NCBI RefSeq assembly: GCF_001559075.2
Contig: NZ_CP014015.2
Span: forward strand, 1,240,001 to 1,304,000
Direction: 5' to 3'
Origin: Citrobacter amalonaticus
GTDB taxonomy: Bacteria; Pseudomonadota; Gammaproteobacteria; Enterobacterales; Enterobacteriaceae
Length of the DNA: 64,000 nucleotides
Below, in pieces: positions 6,892 through 16,854 of the stretch; position 1 is the stretch's first letter, and every line of letters begins with the position of its first letter. The translations under genes were made by a program, and so were the position numbers. The notes beneath the pieces were generated by a model that had not been told where the DNA came from, did no database searches, and worked only from the letters and a program-made list of their open reading frames with translations.

Positions 6892-9800
6892 CTAAAACTC
6901 AAACTGATAGAGCAAATCCAGTGCCTGATCTACGCCAGACACGGCTTCCAGATATAGCTTAGGCATCAGGCGATAACGTAACGTGAGTGTCGCCAGTGAG
7001 TCAAATATACCCACGCCATATTTCACCTGCAGACCTGGCAGTACGTATCCGCTGACGACGACCTGGGAGGAGTCGCCCACCCCCTGAGTATCCAGTGCCA
7101 GATTGCTTACGCCAAATGTCTCCCCGATTTTACCCACAACCTGACCACTTTGTGCAACCCCCAGGCCAATAAGCATTGAGGTCATCGCCGCGCTGTCGCT
7201 CTGATCGCTGCTCAGCCCCTGGCCGCGCAACAGATAAGAGAGCGCTTCCTGCTGCGACATTGCCGGGTCAGAGAAGATCTCAGCCTTCGGTTCATCTGCC
7301 GTTCCGGTGACGCGAACGCCAGCAATCACTTCATCTTCGGTGGCTTCCGGGTTACGAATGGCTTCAATATTCAGCAACGGTTGGTCCGGCGGTCCCGAGA
7401 ACAACAGTTCGCCTTTCCGCACAATCAGATCCTGACCGTAGGCGTGGAAACGGCCTTCCGGAATGTTGATCTGTCCGTTCAGCCCCAGCCCTTGCTTATC
7501 CTGCACCACGTTCAGATCGCCTGTCAGACGGGCTTTCAGACCAAACGCATCTATCCGCACGTTGTTACCGACATGCACAATCAGATTGCTGTTGATCGGG
7601 ATCCCGGCACTCTGCGGCTTCTCAGGCTGCAGGTCGTTATTGAGCATCACTTCATCGCTGGAGACGCCCACCGCGCTCTCTGGCAAGTCATGAACCACAA
7701 TACGCGCCCACGGCACGTCCACCCGACCGTCGAGGGTGAACAGACTCGGCGTCGCTTCAAATACCACATCCGGAGAAACATCCAGTCGCACCATCGGCGG
7801 CACGGTGATACGCACCCGGCTTCCTTTCGCCGCCACGCGCGCGCGCCAGTTGTCGATCTGGCTCCAGTCTGCGTCGCCGCTCAGGTTGATCTGCCCCTGC
7901 TGGGTTCGTATCACCCCGGCAAGCGTCGAGCGGGTACCGTTGAAATTCATCGCCAGTTGGCTCGGCTGCATATCAAACGGCATAAAGTTGCCGTCGATAT
8001 CCAGCCCGCTTAGTTGCAGTTGCCCAAACATCTGCGGGCTCTGTACATCGCCGCCCAGACGCAGATTGGCGCTCAGCATACCTGCGGCCTTTTCACCACG
8101 CGTGAAGATGGGGTTCACCATCGCGAGGTTGACGTTGCGAATGTTGACGTTGCCGCCCAGGTTACGACGTCCCTGCGGATCGGTCACCTGCACCTGTCCG
8201 TCAAGCTGACCGTTATTGGTCAGGCGGATCATCCAGCCCAGTTCCGCACGATTGTTGCGCAGATCGGCTGTCACGTTCAGGGTTTCGAACGCCAGCGGCA
8301 GCGGCGCGTCGTTCACCGTCTGCGTCACCTTCACGTTACGCCCGGAGAGCGTGACATTACCCTGCGGCAGCCCTTCTTTGGTGGTGTCCCACGACACGTC
8401 CGCTTTGCCAGTAAATACGCCACTGGCCTGCGTCGCCTCCGGCATAAACGGTTTCAGCATCGCCAGATCAAAGCGGTTGAGATTCACCACCGCCCGCCCT
8501 TCGGCACCAGCATCGATGGTTTGCGGCACGCACAGCTCAGCATTCGGGTTGGCCCAGCAGTGTGGCCCGATGCTGATTTTCTGCTCTTTGTTACGATAGT
8601 CCAGCGCGATGGCGCGAGTCAGGGTCAATGGCCCGACCGGCGTCTGGAAGCGGGTATTGCTCAGCGAGCCTTTCCAGCGCTCTTCTTTACGATCAAAACT
8701 CCCCGCCAGATCAAGCTGACCGGAGACCGGTTCGCCCTGAACGCGCAGCTGCAGTTCATGCTGCTTTTCGCTGCCTTTGGCATTCAGCGTCACGAGGTTA
8801 ATGTTCACGTCGGGTTGCGAAATGCGTTCAACCCGCACGTTGAGGTTACCAGCAATCTGGTCGGTCGATTTAATGTCGCCTTCCACGCGTACCTGCGCAA
8901 CGGACAGTTCCTGCCAGCGCAACCCACGGGCGGTGATATCCGCCAGCAGTTGCGGGGCGTCAACCGTACCGCGCACGTTGACCCGCCCTTTCGCCGTCCC
9001 GCCGAGTCCCGGCAGCGCGTTGTCCAGTCCCGGCGCGTCGATGGTCGCATCCAGATTGAGATCTTTAACGCCCAGCTCGCCTTTCACGTCGGCGCTGTTT
9101 GGCCCCAGCGCCAGATGCAGCCCCGGAATGGTCCACTGCATGTAGCTGTTGCCTTTCAGCGACCCGTTAACGTTTACTTTGTTCTGCTTAACGTTACCGG
9201 TCAGCTTCAGCTCCGGCACGTCCATCTGCCAGCTACCGCCATACAGGCTGCCGCGGGTTTTAATCAGACCATTAAGCGTCGACGGCCAGTCCGGCACCTC
9301 TTTCGCGGTGTTGATGCCGTCGAGCGTCAATTCGCCTCGCCAGCTGATCGCCTGCTGCCAGTCCACCAGCGCCTTCAGCTCGGTTTTCCCTTCCAGCGCC
9401 GCCACGCTGAGTTTATCGAGAGTAATTTGCTGTTCGTTGCCTTTCGCATCGAGCGTGATGGTCGCTGGTGGGATATCCTGCCCTTTCACCGCCGTGCGCA
9501 TCGACAGCATGTAGTCCGTCATCTTGCCGGTGAGCTTGAGTTTGATATCGTCGGCCTGGAACTGTTTGTCGCCGGTAAACGGCCAGTAAACCTGCTTACT
9601 GACCACCTCCAGATTCAGCGGCAATCCGGCTTCCGCCAGACGCGCCTGGGCACGCAAGTCCATATCCACCGGCCCGGAAAGGTTCACTCCCACTTCCAGT
9701 TGTTCACGCAGCGCCCCGCCTACCTTCAACTTCACCTTCTCGCCTTTCAGCGGGTCCATGTTCAGCGTGCTGTTCAGGGTGATGTCTACCGGCCAGTTAT

Positions 9801-10668
9801 TGGTCAACTGGGCCGTACCGCTGGCATTCACTGTGCCCTGACTGGAGTCGATATCGAGCGCATCGAGCTTCATGTTGCCGTCGATGCTGCTCACTTTCAG
9901 CAGCAGGTTATGCACCGTCAGGTCAGTATCACCGGTGATGCGCAGTTGTTCGCCTTTAAACGCTTCAATATTGAGATTGAGCGGCAGATGCACGTCCGTC
10001 ATCTCCGGCAGAACCGGCTTCGAAAACAGATCTTTCAGCGTTTCACCGAGCGGTTTTTCATCCGGCTGCGGGTTCTGGATCTTCGGCTCGACCACCTCTT
10101 CCTGAGCGACCTCCGCCACTTTCGGCAGCGCGATCAGCAATCCCTGCAACGACGTGGGTTTCAGGGTCAGATCCTTCTCTTGCCAGTGCAGGCCGGAGGT
10201 AAAATCCATCACTGACACGATGGTGTCATCGATTTTAATATTGACGTTATTCAACGCTACGCGGGAAAGCGTGATCGGATACGGCGTGGAGAGATTCAGC
10301 GGGCCGCTCTCTTCTTCTTCGACCGGCGCAGAAGGCGGCATCTTTTTACTGTCGATCGCCACATTAATGTCTTTGAGCGACAGATCGTTCACGCACAGAC
10401 TGCTGTTCCACAGGCAATTCAGCCCGACCGCCAGATGCACTTCCCCGGCGTTAACCGCCACACCAGGCTGGTCAAAGCGGATATTTTTCAGCGACAGATC
10501 GCGCCAGCCGCCGGTGACCTGACCAATTTCCAGCCCCGGTACCCAGCGATTCGCCGCATTGAAGACCAGATGCAGGCCGGTTGTGGTTCCGACCAGAAAC
10601 GCCACCGTTCCCAGCAACAGCAGGATAAAAATCAGTACGCCGAGGCTTATCTTCTTCCATAAACTCAT
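6892..10668 (-). CDS. tamB: translocation and assembly module subunit TamB
   Basis: Very large inner-membrane-anchored protein, 1258 residues (1259 in K-12). One N-terminal membrane segment (about residues 8-28) is followed by a long, mainly beta AsmA-like periplasmic body and the conserved C-terminal DUF490/TamB domain, ending LDLLYQFEF. With TamA it forms a bridge across the envelope used in assembly of some outer-membrane proteins and, as a VPS13-like groove, in phospholipid transport to the outer membrane. It overlaps the tamA stop by four bases, so translation is probably coupled. No frameshift is seen. Confidence 0.96.
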   Translation of the reverse strand: MSLWKKISLGVLIFILLLLGTVAFLVGTTTGLHLVFNAANRWVPGLEIGQVTGGWRDLSLKNIRFDQPGVAVNAGEVHLAVGLNCLWNSSLCVNDLSLKDINVAIDSKKMPPSAPVEEEESGPLNLSTPYPITLSRVALNNVNIKIDDTIVSVMDFTSGLHWQEKDLTLKPTSLQGLLIALPKVAEVAQEEVVEPKIQNPQPDEKPLGETLKDLFSKPVLPEMTDVHLPLNLNIEAFKGEQLRITGDTDLTVHNLLLKVSSIDGNMKLDALDIDSSQGTVNASGTAQLTNNWPVDITLNSTLNMDPLKGEKVKLKVGGALREQLEVGVNLSGPVDMDLRAQARLAEAGLPLNLEVVSKQVYWPFTGDKQFQADDIKLKLTGKMTDYMLSMRTAVKGQDIPPATITLDAKGNEQQITLDKLSVAALEGKTELKALVDWQQAISWRGELTLDGINTAKEVPDWPSTLNGLIKTRGSLYGGSWQMDVPELKLTGNVKQNKVNVNGSLKGNSYMQWTIPGLHLALGPNSADVKGELGVKDLNLDATIDAPGLDNALPGLGGTAKGRVNVRGTVDAPQLLADITARGLRWQELSVAQVRVEGDIKSTDQIAGNLNVRVERISQPDVNINLVTLNAKGSEKQHELQLRVQGEPVSGQLDLAGSFDRKEERWKGSLSNTRFQTPVGPLTLTRAIALDYRNKEQKISIGPHCWANPNAELCVPQTIDAGAEGRAVVNLNRFDLAMLKPFMPEATQASGVFTGKADVSWDTTKEGLPQGNVTLSGRNVKVTQTVNDAPLPLAFETLNVTADLRNNRAELGWMIRLTNNGQLDGQVQVTDPQGRRNLGGNVNIRNVNLAMVNPIFTRGEKAAGMLSANLRLGGDVQSPQMFGQLQLSGLDIDGNFMPFDMQPSQLAMNFNGTRSTLAGVIRTQQGQINLSGDADWSQIDNWRARVAAKGSRVRITVPPMVRLDVSPDVVFEATPSLFTLDGRVDVPWARIVVHDLPESAVGVSSDEVMLNNDLQPEKPQSAGIPINSNLIVHVGNNVRIDAFGLKARLTGDLNVVQDKQGLGLNGQINIPEGRFHAYGQDLIVRKGELLFSGPPDQPLLNIEAIRNPEATEDEVIAGVRVTGTADEPKAEIFSDPAMSQQEALSYLLRGQGLSSDQSDSAAMTSMLIGLGVAQSGQVVGKIGETFGVSNLALDTQGVGDSSQVVVSGYVLPGLQVKYGVGIFDSLATLTLRYRLMPKLYLEAVSGVDQALDLLYQFEF

Positions 10669-12398
10669 AATTCAGGCCCCAGACCGATGTAAAACTGTAA
10701 ACCGTGCTCATCTTTGTCGCCGACCGGCACGGCAAAATCGAGCTTGATCGGCCCGACCGGAGACTGCCAGCGTACTCCCACCCCGGCGCCGGTTTTGAAA
10801 TCACTCTTGCGGATATCACTGACCGCTTCACCGCTATCGACAAACATCGCCCCCCACCATTTCCCGGTGACGTTGTACTGGTATTCCAGCGATCCGGTGA
10901 CCAGTTTTGAGGCCCCTTTCAGGTCACCATTACTGTACTCTGGCGAGATAGATTTGTATTTGTAGCCACGAATACTGCGGTCGCCCCCGGCGAAGAAACG
11001 CAGATCAGGCGGCACTTTGTCAAAATCGCCGGTTTCGATCCAACCGAGATTACCGCGCATGACGAAGCGATGGCGATCGTACAGGGAACGGATCCAGACG
11101 TTTTGCGCCTGAAAGACCGAGAAGTCGACGTCAGAGCCCCAGGCGGTGTTGGAATAATCAATAGAGTAGCGCTGGGAATCGCCCCAGGTAGGCATCAGTC
11201 CGCCGCGCGAGCGGGTGCGGCTGATCATCACGCCGGGATAGAGCAGCATGGTGGTGTTCGTCACCTGCCCCTGCGTAAAGTGGTCGAGACTCCAGCGCAG
11301 GTTAATGGCGCGCTGCCAGCCGCTGGAAAGATCCCAGTAGCGGGAAACCGCAAGCGTGGTGGAGTCCTGTTCGGTATCGTTGAGATCGGTACGCTTAAAG
11401 CCGCCCTGCACCAGATAGTACTGCTCCAGCGGGTTCTTCAGCAGCGGCATTTTATAGCTGAAATCCAGCTGCTGTTCAGGCGACGAGATACTGGCGCTGG
11501 TCGTCAGGCTGTGGCCATAGGAGTTCATCCACGGCTTTTTCCACGTGGTCTTCACACGCGGCCCCACGTCAGTGGAATAACCCACCCCGGTCTCAATGGT
11601 GTTTTCCGTTCGCGGTGAAACCACGCCCTTCAGCGGCAGTACTTTGGTTTTCCGCGCTTTGTCGAATTCGGGCGCCACAACCACGGAGTTAAACCAGCCG
11701 GTCGCCGAGAGCCGACGGTTCAGTTCGCCAAGATCTTTCGACTCGTACGCATCCCCCTCTTTAAACGGCACCAGATTTTGCAGGTACTCCTCGCGGATCT
11801 GCGAACCTTCAAAGGAGACGTGACCAAAGCGATAACGTTCACCGCTGTCGTAATCGATATCCCAGAACGCCTGATGGCGATCAAGCGCAATGCCCAACTG
11901 GCTCTTATTAAATTCGCTGTCGAAATACCCTTTACGTAGCGCCACGCTGGTTAATGACTTTTTGAAGCTGTCATAATCCCCATGATCGAGCACCGTACCG
12001 ATTGCCGGACGCGTTTTCAGCAGATCCAGGTAATCTCTGTCGGTACGCGCGCCGCCGCGTAAAATGACTTCTGTCCCACCGATGCGCACCGGTTCACCGG
12101 GCGTCACTTTGGCTACCAGCACCTGACGCCCTTTCGCCGGAGGCGGACGCAGGTCGAAATCAATGGTCGGTTCGTAATAACCGAGCGCCTTTAACCCTTC
12201 GCGGATGGCGTCATCCACGCGCGCACGAAAGCGCCGGTCCGGCGTGACTTCATCACTCTGGATGGTTGAGAGTTGTGCCCGGACGTTTTTCTCCAGTTCT
12301 CCTGATAGCCCTTCGACCTGTAGACGGACGTTCGCGGCAAAGGCAGAACTGCTTAAACACAACAGGCTCACCCAGCATAACTGACGGATATGTGGCAC
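10665..12398 (-). CDS. tamA: translocation and assembly module subunit TamA
   Basis: Omp85/BamA-superfamily outer-membrane protein, 577 residues as in K-12. A signal peptide ends around AFA (residues 19-21). It is followed by three POTRA domains (to about residue 270) and a 16-strand barrel ending in the typical motif GLGPEL. The FxxGGxxSIRGY-like motif FFAGGDRSIRGYKY, diagnostic for the superfamily, is near residue 455. It partners with TamB in the next gene. It is divergently transcribed from msrA across a 214-bp gap. Confidence 0.96.
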   Translation of the reverse strand: MPHIRQLCWVSLLCLSSSAFAANVRLQVEGLSGELEKNVRAQLSTIQSDEVTPDRRFRARVDDAIREGLKALGYYEPTIDFDLRPPPAKGRQVLVAKVTPGEPVRIGGTEVILRGGARTDRDYLDLLKTRPAIGTVLDHGDYDSFKKSLTSVALRKGYFDSEFNKSQLGIALDRHQAFWDIDYDSGERYRFGHVSFEGSQIREEYLQNLVPFKEGDAYESKDLGELNRRLSATGWFNSVVVAPEFDKARKTKVLPLKGVVSPRTENTIETGVGYSTDVGPRVKTTWKKPWMNSYGHSLTTSASISSPEQQLDFSYKMPLLKNPLEQYYLVQGGFKRTDLNDTEQDSTTLAVSRYWDLSSGWQRAINLRWSLDHFTQGQVTNTTMLLYPGVMISRTRSRGGLMPTWGDSQRYSIDYSNTAWGSDVDFSVFQAQNVWIRSLYDRHRFVMRGNLGWIETGDFDKVPPDLRFFAGGDRSIRGYKYKSISPEYSNGDLKGASKLVTGSLEYQYNVTGKWWGAMFVDSGEAVSDIRKSDFKTGAGVGVRWQSPVGPIKLDFAVPVGDKDEHGLQFYIGLGPEL

Positions 12399-12612
12399 TT
12401 TTTCTCCTGAAATCCCTTATTTCCACCCCTGGAAAAAAATCATAACGCCGATCCACGGCTTAACAAAAACCCAACAACTGGGATTGAAAAACAGACGACA
12501 ACCCAAATATTTCTTATGTTTACTGTAGACGCATTCATAACGGTTATTGTGTGCAAATACGCGTCTTGTTACAACCTTAACCCCAATTACTGATTTTCGG
12601 GAGAACGGCACC

Positions 12613-13251
12613 ATGAGTCTATTTGATAAAAAGCACCTGATTTCACCGTCAGATGCACTACCTGGGCGCAATACCCCGATGCCCGTGGCGACGCTGCATG
12701 CCGTCAACGAACACTCGATGACAAATGTCCCCGACGGGATGGACATCGCCATTTTCGCGATGGGCTGTTTCTGGGGGGTTGAACGGTTGTTCTGGCAACT
12801 GCCTGGCGTTTACAGCACTGCGGCAGGATACACCGGCGGCTATACGCCCAACCCCACCTACCGGGAAGTCTGCTCCGGTGAAACGGGCCACGCCGAAGCG
12901 GTACGCGTGGTGTACGACCCGGCGGCCATCAGTTATGAGCAACTGCTGCAGGTGTTCTGGGAAAACCACGATCCGGCACAGGGCATGCAACAGGGCAACG
13001 ACCACGGCACTCAGTATCGTTCGGCTATCTATCCGCTGACGCCAGAACAGGATAGCGCCGCTCGCGCCAGTTTTGAGCGCTTCCAGGCCGCCATGCGCGC
13101 GGCAGGCGATGACCGTCCCATCACCACCGAAATCAGCAACGCGACGCCGTTCTATTACGCTGAGGACGACCACCAGCAGTATCTGCACAAAAATCCGTAC
13201 GGCTACTGCGGTATCGGCGGGATTGGCGTCTGTTTACCCCCTGACGCATAA
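12613..13251 (+). CDS. msrA: peptide methionine (S)-S-oxide reductase MsrA
   Basis: Repairs methionine-S-sulfoxide in proteins and as free amino acid; cytosolic, 212 residues as in E. coli. The catalytic Cys52 sits in GCFWG, and resolving cysteines are near the C-terminus in YGYCGIGGIGVCLPP. The ATG used (MSLFDKK) matches the K-12 N-terminus; upstream in-frame codons are probably untranslated. In K-12 the next gene in this direction is ytfL. Here the accessory LacI-type gene abuts msrA tail to tail with only two bases between stop codons, which marks one edge of the island. Confidence 0.97.
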   Translation: MSLFDKKHLISPSDALPGRNTPMPVATLHAVNEHSMTNVPDGMDIAIFAMGCFWGVERLFWQLPGVYSTAAGYTGGYTPNPTYREVCSGETGHAEAVRVVYDPAAISYEQLLQVFWENHDPAQGMQQGNDHGTQYRSAIYPLTPEQDSAARASFERFQAAMRAAGDDRPITTEISNATPFYYAEDDHQQYLHKNPYGYCGIGGIGVCLPPDA

Positions 13252-13253
13252 CA

Positions 13254-14309
13254 TCAACGCTCCACCGCCACGCGGGCAGCATGCCGCGTGGCGCTGGCAA
13301 CTGTGCCCTTGTGTGAAAGCATCCCCTTCAGCAGCAGATTAAATACCGGCGCGCAAGGTCGGTTCAGGCGGTGTTGCAGCAGATGCACCGCCTCTACGCC
13401 CAGCGCCCGACAGGGGATGGTAATACAGCTCATCGTCGCCACGATGCGGGCGTCCAGCTCCTGTACGCCGGTGGTCATCAGTGACATATCCTCAGGCACG
13501 CGCACCCCGTGAGCGTTCAGTACGCGCAGAATACCGGTGGACATCGGCGCTCCTGCGCAGAAAATCACTTCCGGCCAGTCATGGCACGGCGTATCGTGCA
13601 GCCATTCGCCTATTGCTTTCTCCGACTCCTCGGCAGAAAACCCTTCCGTGACCAGCAGATCGCAATGGGCGTCAAACGGGATCTGGTACTGACGATAAAC
13701 CTCTTTGATGCCCTCCAGTCGCCAGTACATCGTCTCCCGCCGCAGACTGGTGACGTTAAGAATACGACGGTGCCCCTGCTCGAACAGATACTGCGCCGCC
13801 CGGTTACCAATCGCCCGATGGTCCGGCGACACCGAATCCAGCAGCCCTTCCCGATCCTGCGAGTTGATCAGCACACAGGGCTTCTCCAGCGACAGCGCCA
13901 GCTTATGGATCGTCGGATCATCAATCCCGATCAGGATGATGGCATTGATGTTTTTATGGTTGGCCTTTTCCAGAAAGGTTTTGATATCTGCGCGCTGCTC
14001 ATCCAGACCGCAATAGCTCACCCAGACATCGTGTGAAGCGACCGCTTCTGCAATTCCGCGCGTCACTTCAAGGTAAAAAGCATCCCCCTGCGGCGTGAAC
14101 GTGCGCTGCGGAGCAAAGACGGCGATGCCGTTAATCAACAGTCGCCCGCTGGCGAGCGAGTCGAGCACGCCCAGTTGTCGTGCGCATTTCACAATCGCCT
14201 CACGCGCCTTGCCGCTGGTGTAGGCCTTTCCGCTCAGCACCCGCGAAACGGTACTCACAGAGAAGCCCGTTAAGGCGGCAATTTCATCCATTTTCAGCTT
14301 GCCCGGCAT
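13254..14309 (-). CDS. LacI-family transcriptional regulator of the adjacent sugar operon
   Basis: 351 residues. An N-terminal helix-turn-helix (MDEIAALTGFSVSTVSRVLSG, about residues 7-27) is followed by the LacI hinge and a periplasmic-binding-protein-like effector domain from about 60 to 335. The regulator is divergent from an operon of four Gfo/Idh/MocA proteins and a GPH symporter, so it is very probably that operon's local repressor; the inducer would be the imported sugar or an oxidised derivative. A LacI-type operator lies in the 190-bp divergent region. I do not recognise a named orthologue. Function as a sugar-responsive regulator is inferred from family and position. Confidence 0.9.
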   Translation of the reverse strand: MPGKLKMDEIAALTGFSVSTVSRVLSGKAYTSGKAREAIVKCARQLGVLDSLASGRLLINGIAVFAPQRTFTPQGDAFYLEVTRGIAEAVASHDVWVSYCGLDEQRADIKTFLEKANHKNINAIILIGIDDPTIHKLALSLEKPCVLINSQDREGLLDSVSPDHRAIGNRAAQYLFEQGHRRILNVTSLRRETMYWRLEGIKEVYRQYQIPFDAHCDLLVTEGFSAEESEKAIGEWLHDTPCHDWPEVIFCAGAPMSTGILRVLNAHGVRVPEDMSLMTTGVQELDARIVATMSCITIPCRALGVEAVHLLQHRLNRPCAPVFNLLLKGMLSHKGTVASATRHAARVAVER

Positions 14310-14410
14310 TCTGTGACCCCGCTCGCAATGTATCTTTGCAAATTTTTGCAGACGTACTTCATTGATTCTAAAACACCTTTTTAATTAGCTCGCTAACTTA
14401 TTTTTCGTCC

Positions 14411-14424
14411 TGCAAGCGCTCTCA
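14411..14424. promoter_or_regulatory. candidate operator for the divergent LacI-type regulator
   Basis: TGCAAGCGCTCTCA matches the LacI/GalR-family core TGNAANCGNTTNCA at all fixed positions but one and has the central CG. It lies in the 190-bp region between the regulator (ending its 5' end at 14309) and the first oxidoreductase (ATG at 14500), about 76 bases before that ATG, where it could control both directions. Confidence 0.5.
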
Positions 14425-14499
14425 CAAAATCCCGTTGTCGGGCATCCAGGCGTTTCTTATGTTCCGCTTATCCCTCATTGCTCCTGAATAAGGCATGAC

Positions 14500-15654
14500 A
14501 TGAAAAAAGTACGTTTTGGCATTATTGGCGTGGGTAACATCGGTACGGTTCACGCCCGTTATCTGCTGGCAGAAACCGTAAATGACGCCTGCCTGACCGC
14601 CGTCTGCGACAACAACGCCGCTAAGCATGCTGCTATCCGCCAGTTGGTGGGTGATTCCGTGACGCTGTTCAGCGACGCGCGCGCCATGCTGGAGAGCGGA
14701 CTGATCGACGCCGTCATCGTCGCCACGCCGCATTACGACCATCCAGAGCTATCCATCATGGCAATGCGTCTGGGGATCCACACCCTCTGTGAGAAACCCG
14801 CTGGCGTCTACACCGCGCAGGTTAAAGAGATGAACGCCTGCGCCCGCCAGTGCGACGTGGTCTTCAGCATGATGTACAACCAGCGGCCTAACCCGCTGTA
14901 TCAGAAGGTGAAAGACCTGATCGACAGCGGCGAACTCGGCGAACTGCGCCGCTCTAACTGGATCATCACTAACTGGTATCGCTCACAGAGCTACTACAAC
15001 TCCGGCGGCTGGCGCGCAACCTGGAAAGGCGAAGGGGGCGGTGTATTGCTGAACCAGGATCCGCACCAGCTCGATCTCTGGCAGTGGCTGGTCGGTATGC
15101 CCGTGCGAATGCGCGCCTTCTGCCAGTTCGGCAAGCATCGGCAGATTGAAGTTGAAAACGAGGTGACGGCGTATGCCGAGTACGCGAACGGAGCGACAGG
15201 GGTCTTCATCACCACCACCGCCGAGGCGCCGGGCACGAACCGTCTGGAAATTGTCGGCGATCGCGGCAAAGTGGTCGTCGAAGAGGGTCGCCTGCGCTTT
15301 TGGCGGTTACGCGAGTCCGAAACGGAATTTAATGCCCGCTGGCAAAACGGCTTCGGCGAGCCGGAGTGCTGGGAAGTGACCATTCCCACCGCTCCGGAGT
15401 GCAGCGAACACGTTGTCATTACCCGCAATTTCACCGCGGCCATCCTGCATGGCGAACCCCTCATCGCCCCCGGCCAGGAGGGTATTCACGGCCTGACGCT
15501 ATCCAATGCGATGCATCTCTCCACCTGGACCGACGACTGGGTCTCGCTGCCGATTGACGAGCAGCGCTACTACCAGTTGTTGCAGGAACATGTGGCGTCA
15601 TCGGTCGAAAAAACGGTCGCCAGCCGCACGCTGGACGCCTCCGGAACCTGGTAA
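14500..15654 (+). CDS. Gfo/Idh/MocA-family oxidoreductase 1 of the sugar island
   Basis: 384 residues. The NAD(P)-binding Rossmann motif GVGNIG is at 10-15, and EKP at 98-100 carries the family's catalytic Lys99. The C-terminal alpha/beta domain contains Trp-Arg-x-Thr-Trp (171-175) and the GGGVLLNQ...H...D substrate loop (179-192). These features are typical of sugar dehydrogenases and reductases acting on a ring hydroxyl. It is the first gene of an operon with 15 bases to the next start. It probably oxidises or reduces a pyranose or inositol; the substrate cannot be read from sequence. It could also be a scyllo-inositol-type or glucoside-3-dehydrogenase enzyme. Confidence 0.88.
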   Translation: MKKVRFGIIGVGNIGTVHARYLLAETVNDACLTAVCDNNAAKHAAIRQLVGDSVTLFSDARAMLESGLIDAVIVATPHYDHPELSIMAMRLGIHTLCEKPAGVYTAQVKEMNACARQCDVVFSMMYNQRPNPLYQKVKDLIDSGELGELRRSNWIITNWYRSQSYYNSGGWRATWKGEGGGVLLNQDPHQLDLWQWLVGMPVRMRAFCQFGKHRQIEVENEVTAYAEYANGATGVFITTTAEAPGTNRLEIVGDRGKVVVEEGRLRFWRLRESETEFNARWQNGFGEPECWEVTIPTAPECSEHVVITRNFTAAILHGEPLIAPGQEGIHGLTLSNAMHLSTWTDDWVSLPIDEQRYYQLLQEHVASSVEKTVASRTLDASGTW

Positions 15655-15669
15655 CGGCGGGGAGTGATC

Positions 15670-16854
15670 ATGCTGAACATCGCGATTGTCGGAACGGGGA
15701 ATATCTCTCATCAGCACATTCAGGCCTATCAGGCATTTCCTGAACGCTGTCGGATTGTCGCCCTGGTGGATATTTTTCCCGAAAAAGCCGTAGAGAAAAA
15801 AACGCGTTACGGACTACACGACGCCCAAATTTACTCCAGCCATCAGGCAATGCTGGAGAGCGCGATGGCGGTTGATTTGGTGGATGTCTGTACGCCGCCT
15901 TACGTCCACGCGGAAATTGCCATCGCGGCCCTGAACCGCAGCAAACATGTCCTCTGCGAGAAACCGATGGCAGCGTCGCTGGAAGAGTGCGACGCGATGA
16001 TTGCCGCACAGCAGGCCAGCGGCAAAATCCTGTCGGTCATCGCGCAAAACCGTTTTACCGACGCCTTCTGGCGTTTGAAAGCGGCAGTGGATTCCGGCCT
16101 GGCGGGCAAGATTTGCCACGCTCAGGTGGATTCCTTCTGGTGGCGCGGACACTGCTACTACGACTTGTGGTGGCGTGGGACGTGGGAGAAAGAAGGCGGT
16201 GGCTGCACGCTCAACCACGCAGTGCACCATATTGACGCCATCCAGTGGATGCTTGGTTTTCCCCGTGAAGTCGTCGCGATGATGACCAACGTCGCCCACG
16301 ATAATGCGGAAGTGGAAGATCTCAGCGCGGCTATCTTCCGCTACCCCAACGGCGCGCTGACCCAACTGACGGCCTCCGTGGTGCACCACGGTGAAGATCA
16401 GAAAATTGTGATTCAGGGCGAGAAGGCGCGCATTTCCGCGCCGTGGAAAGTATTTGCCAGCCAGTCCGCAGACAATGGTTTCCCACAGGCAGAAAACGAT
16501 GATGCGCGCGAAAACAGACTGACGGCGCAGTTCCACGCCACCCCGGCTCTGCAATGGACGCTGCATACCGGGCAAATCGACAACGTGTTAACCGCCATTG
16601 AACAGCAGGTCGCGCCGCTGGTAGATGGCGAACAGGGCAAACGATCGCTGGAACTGATCACGGCTATCTACAAATCGGCTATTACCCGTACGGTGGTAAC
16701 GCTACCTGTTCAGCGTGACGATGTGTTTTATCGCACGGGCGGCCTGCTGCACAACGCGCCGCATTTTTATCAGAAATCCACCTCAGTGAGCCATTTCGCT
16801 GAAGCCGGTGCGATCCCGCTGGGTAAAGACTTAGATTCAGGAGCAGAAGAATGA
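15670..16854 (+). CDS. Gfo/Idh/MocA-family oxidoreductase 2 of the sugar island
   Basis: 394 residues from the ATG; a GTG two codons upstream is in frame, but the ATG sits five bases after GGAG. The Rossmann motif is GTGNIS (8-13), with Ser in place of the third Gly. EKP is at 97-99, and a Trp-rich loop (WWRGHCYYDLWWRGTW, about 157-172) precedes GGGCTLNHAVHHID, with His186 and Asp189 as likely catalytic or binding residues. It is clearly a different subfamily from the first and fourth genes and extends about 30 residues further at the C-terminus. Its stop overlaps the start of the next gene by four bases (ATGA). Substrate unknown. Confidence 0.87.
   Translation: MLNIAIVGTGNISHQHIQAYQAFPERCRIVALVDIFPEKAVEKKTRYGLHDAQIYSSHQAMLESAMAVDLVDVCTPPYVHAEIAIAALNRSKHVLCEKPMAASLEECDAMIAAQQASGKILSVIAQNRFTDAFWRLKAAVDSGLAGKICHAQVDSFWWRGHCYYDLWWRGTWEKEGGGCTLNHAVHHIDAIQWMLGFPREVVAMMTNVAHDNAEVEDLSAAIFRYPNGALTQLTASVVHHGEDQKIVIQGEKARISAPWKVFASQSADNGFPQAENDDARENRLTAQFHATPALQWTLHTGQIDNVLTAIEQQVAPLVDGEQGKRSLELITAIYKSAITRTVVTLPVQRDDVFYRTGGLLHNAPHFYQKSTSVSHFAEAGAIPLGKDLDSGAEE

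Noticed and set aside
8014..10215. 733-codon open frame on the plus strand opposite tamB
   Set aside because: It is a complement-strand frame of tamB, with His/Arg/Gln-rich composition, no domain pattern and no ribosome site. The tamB frame is the real gene.
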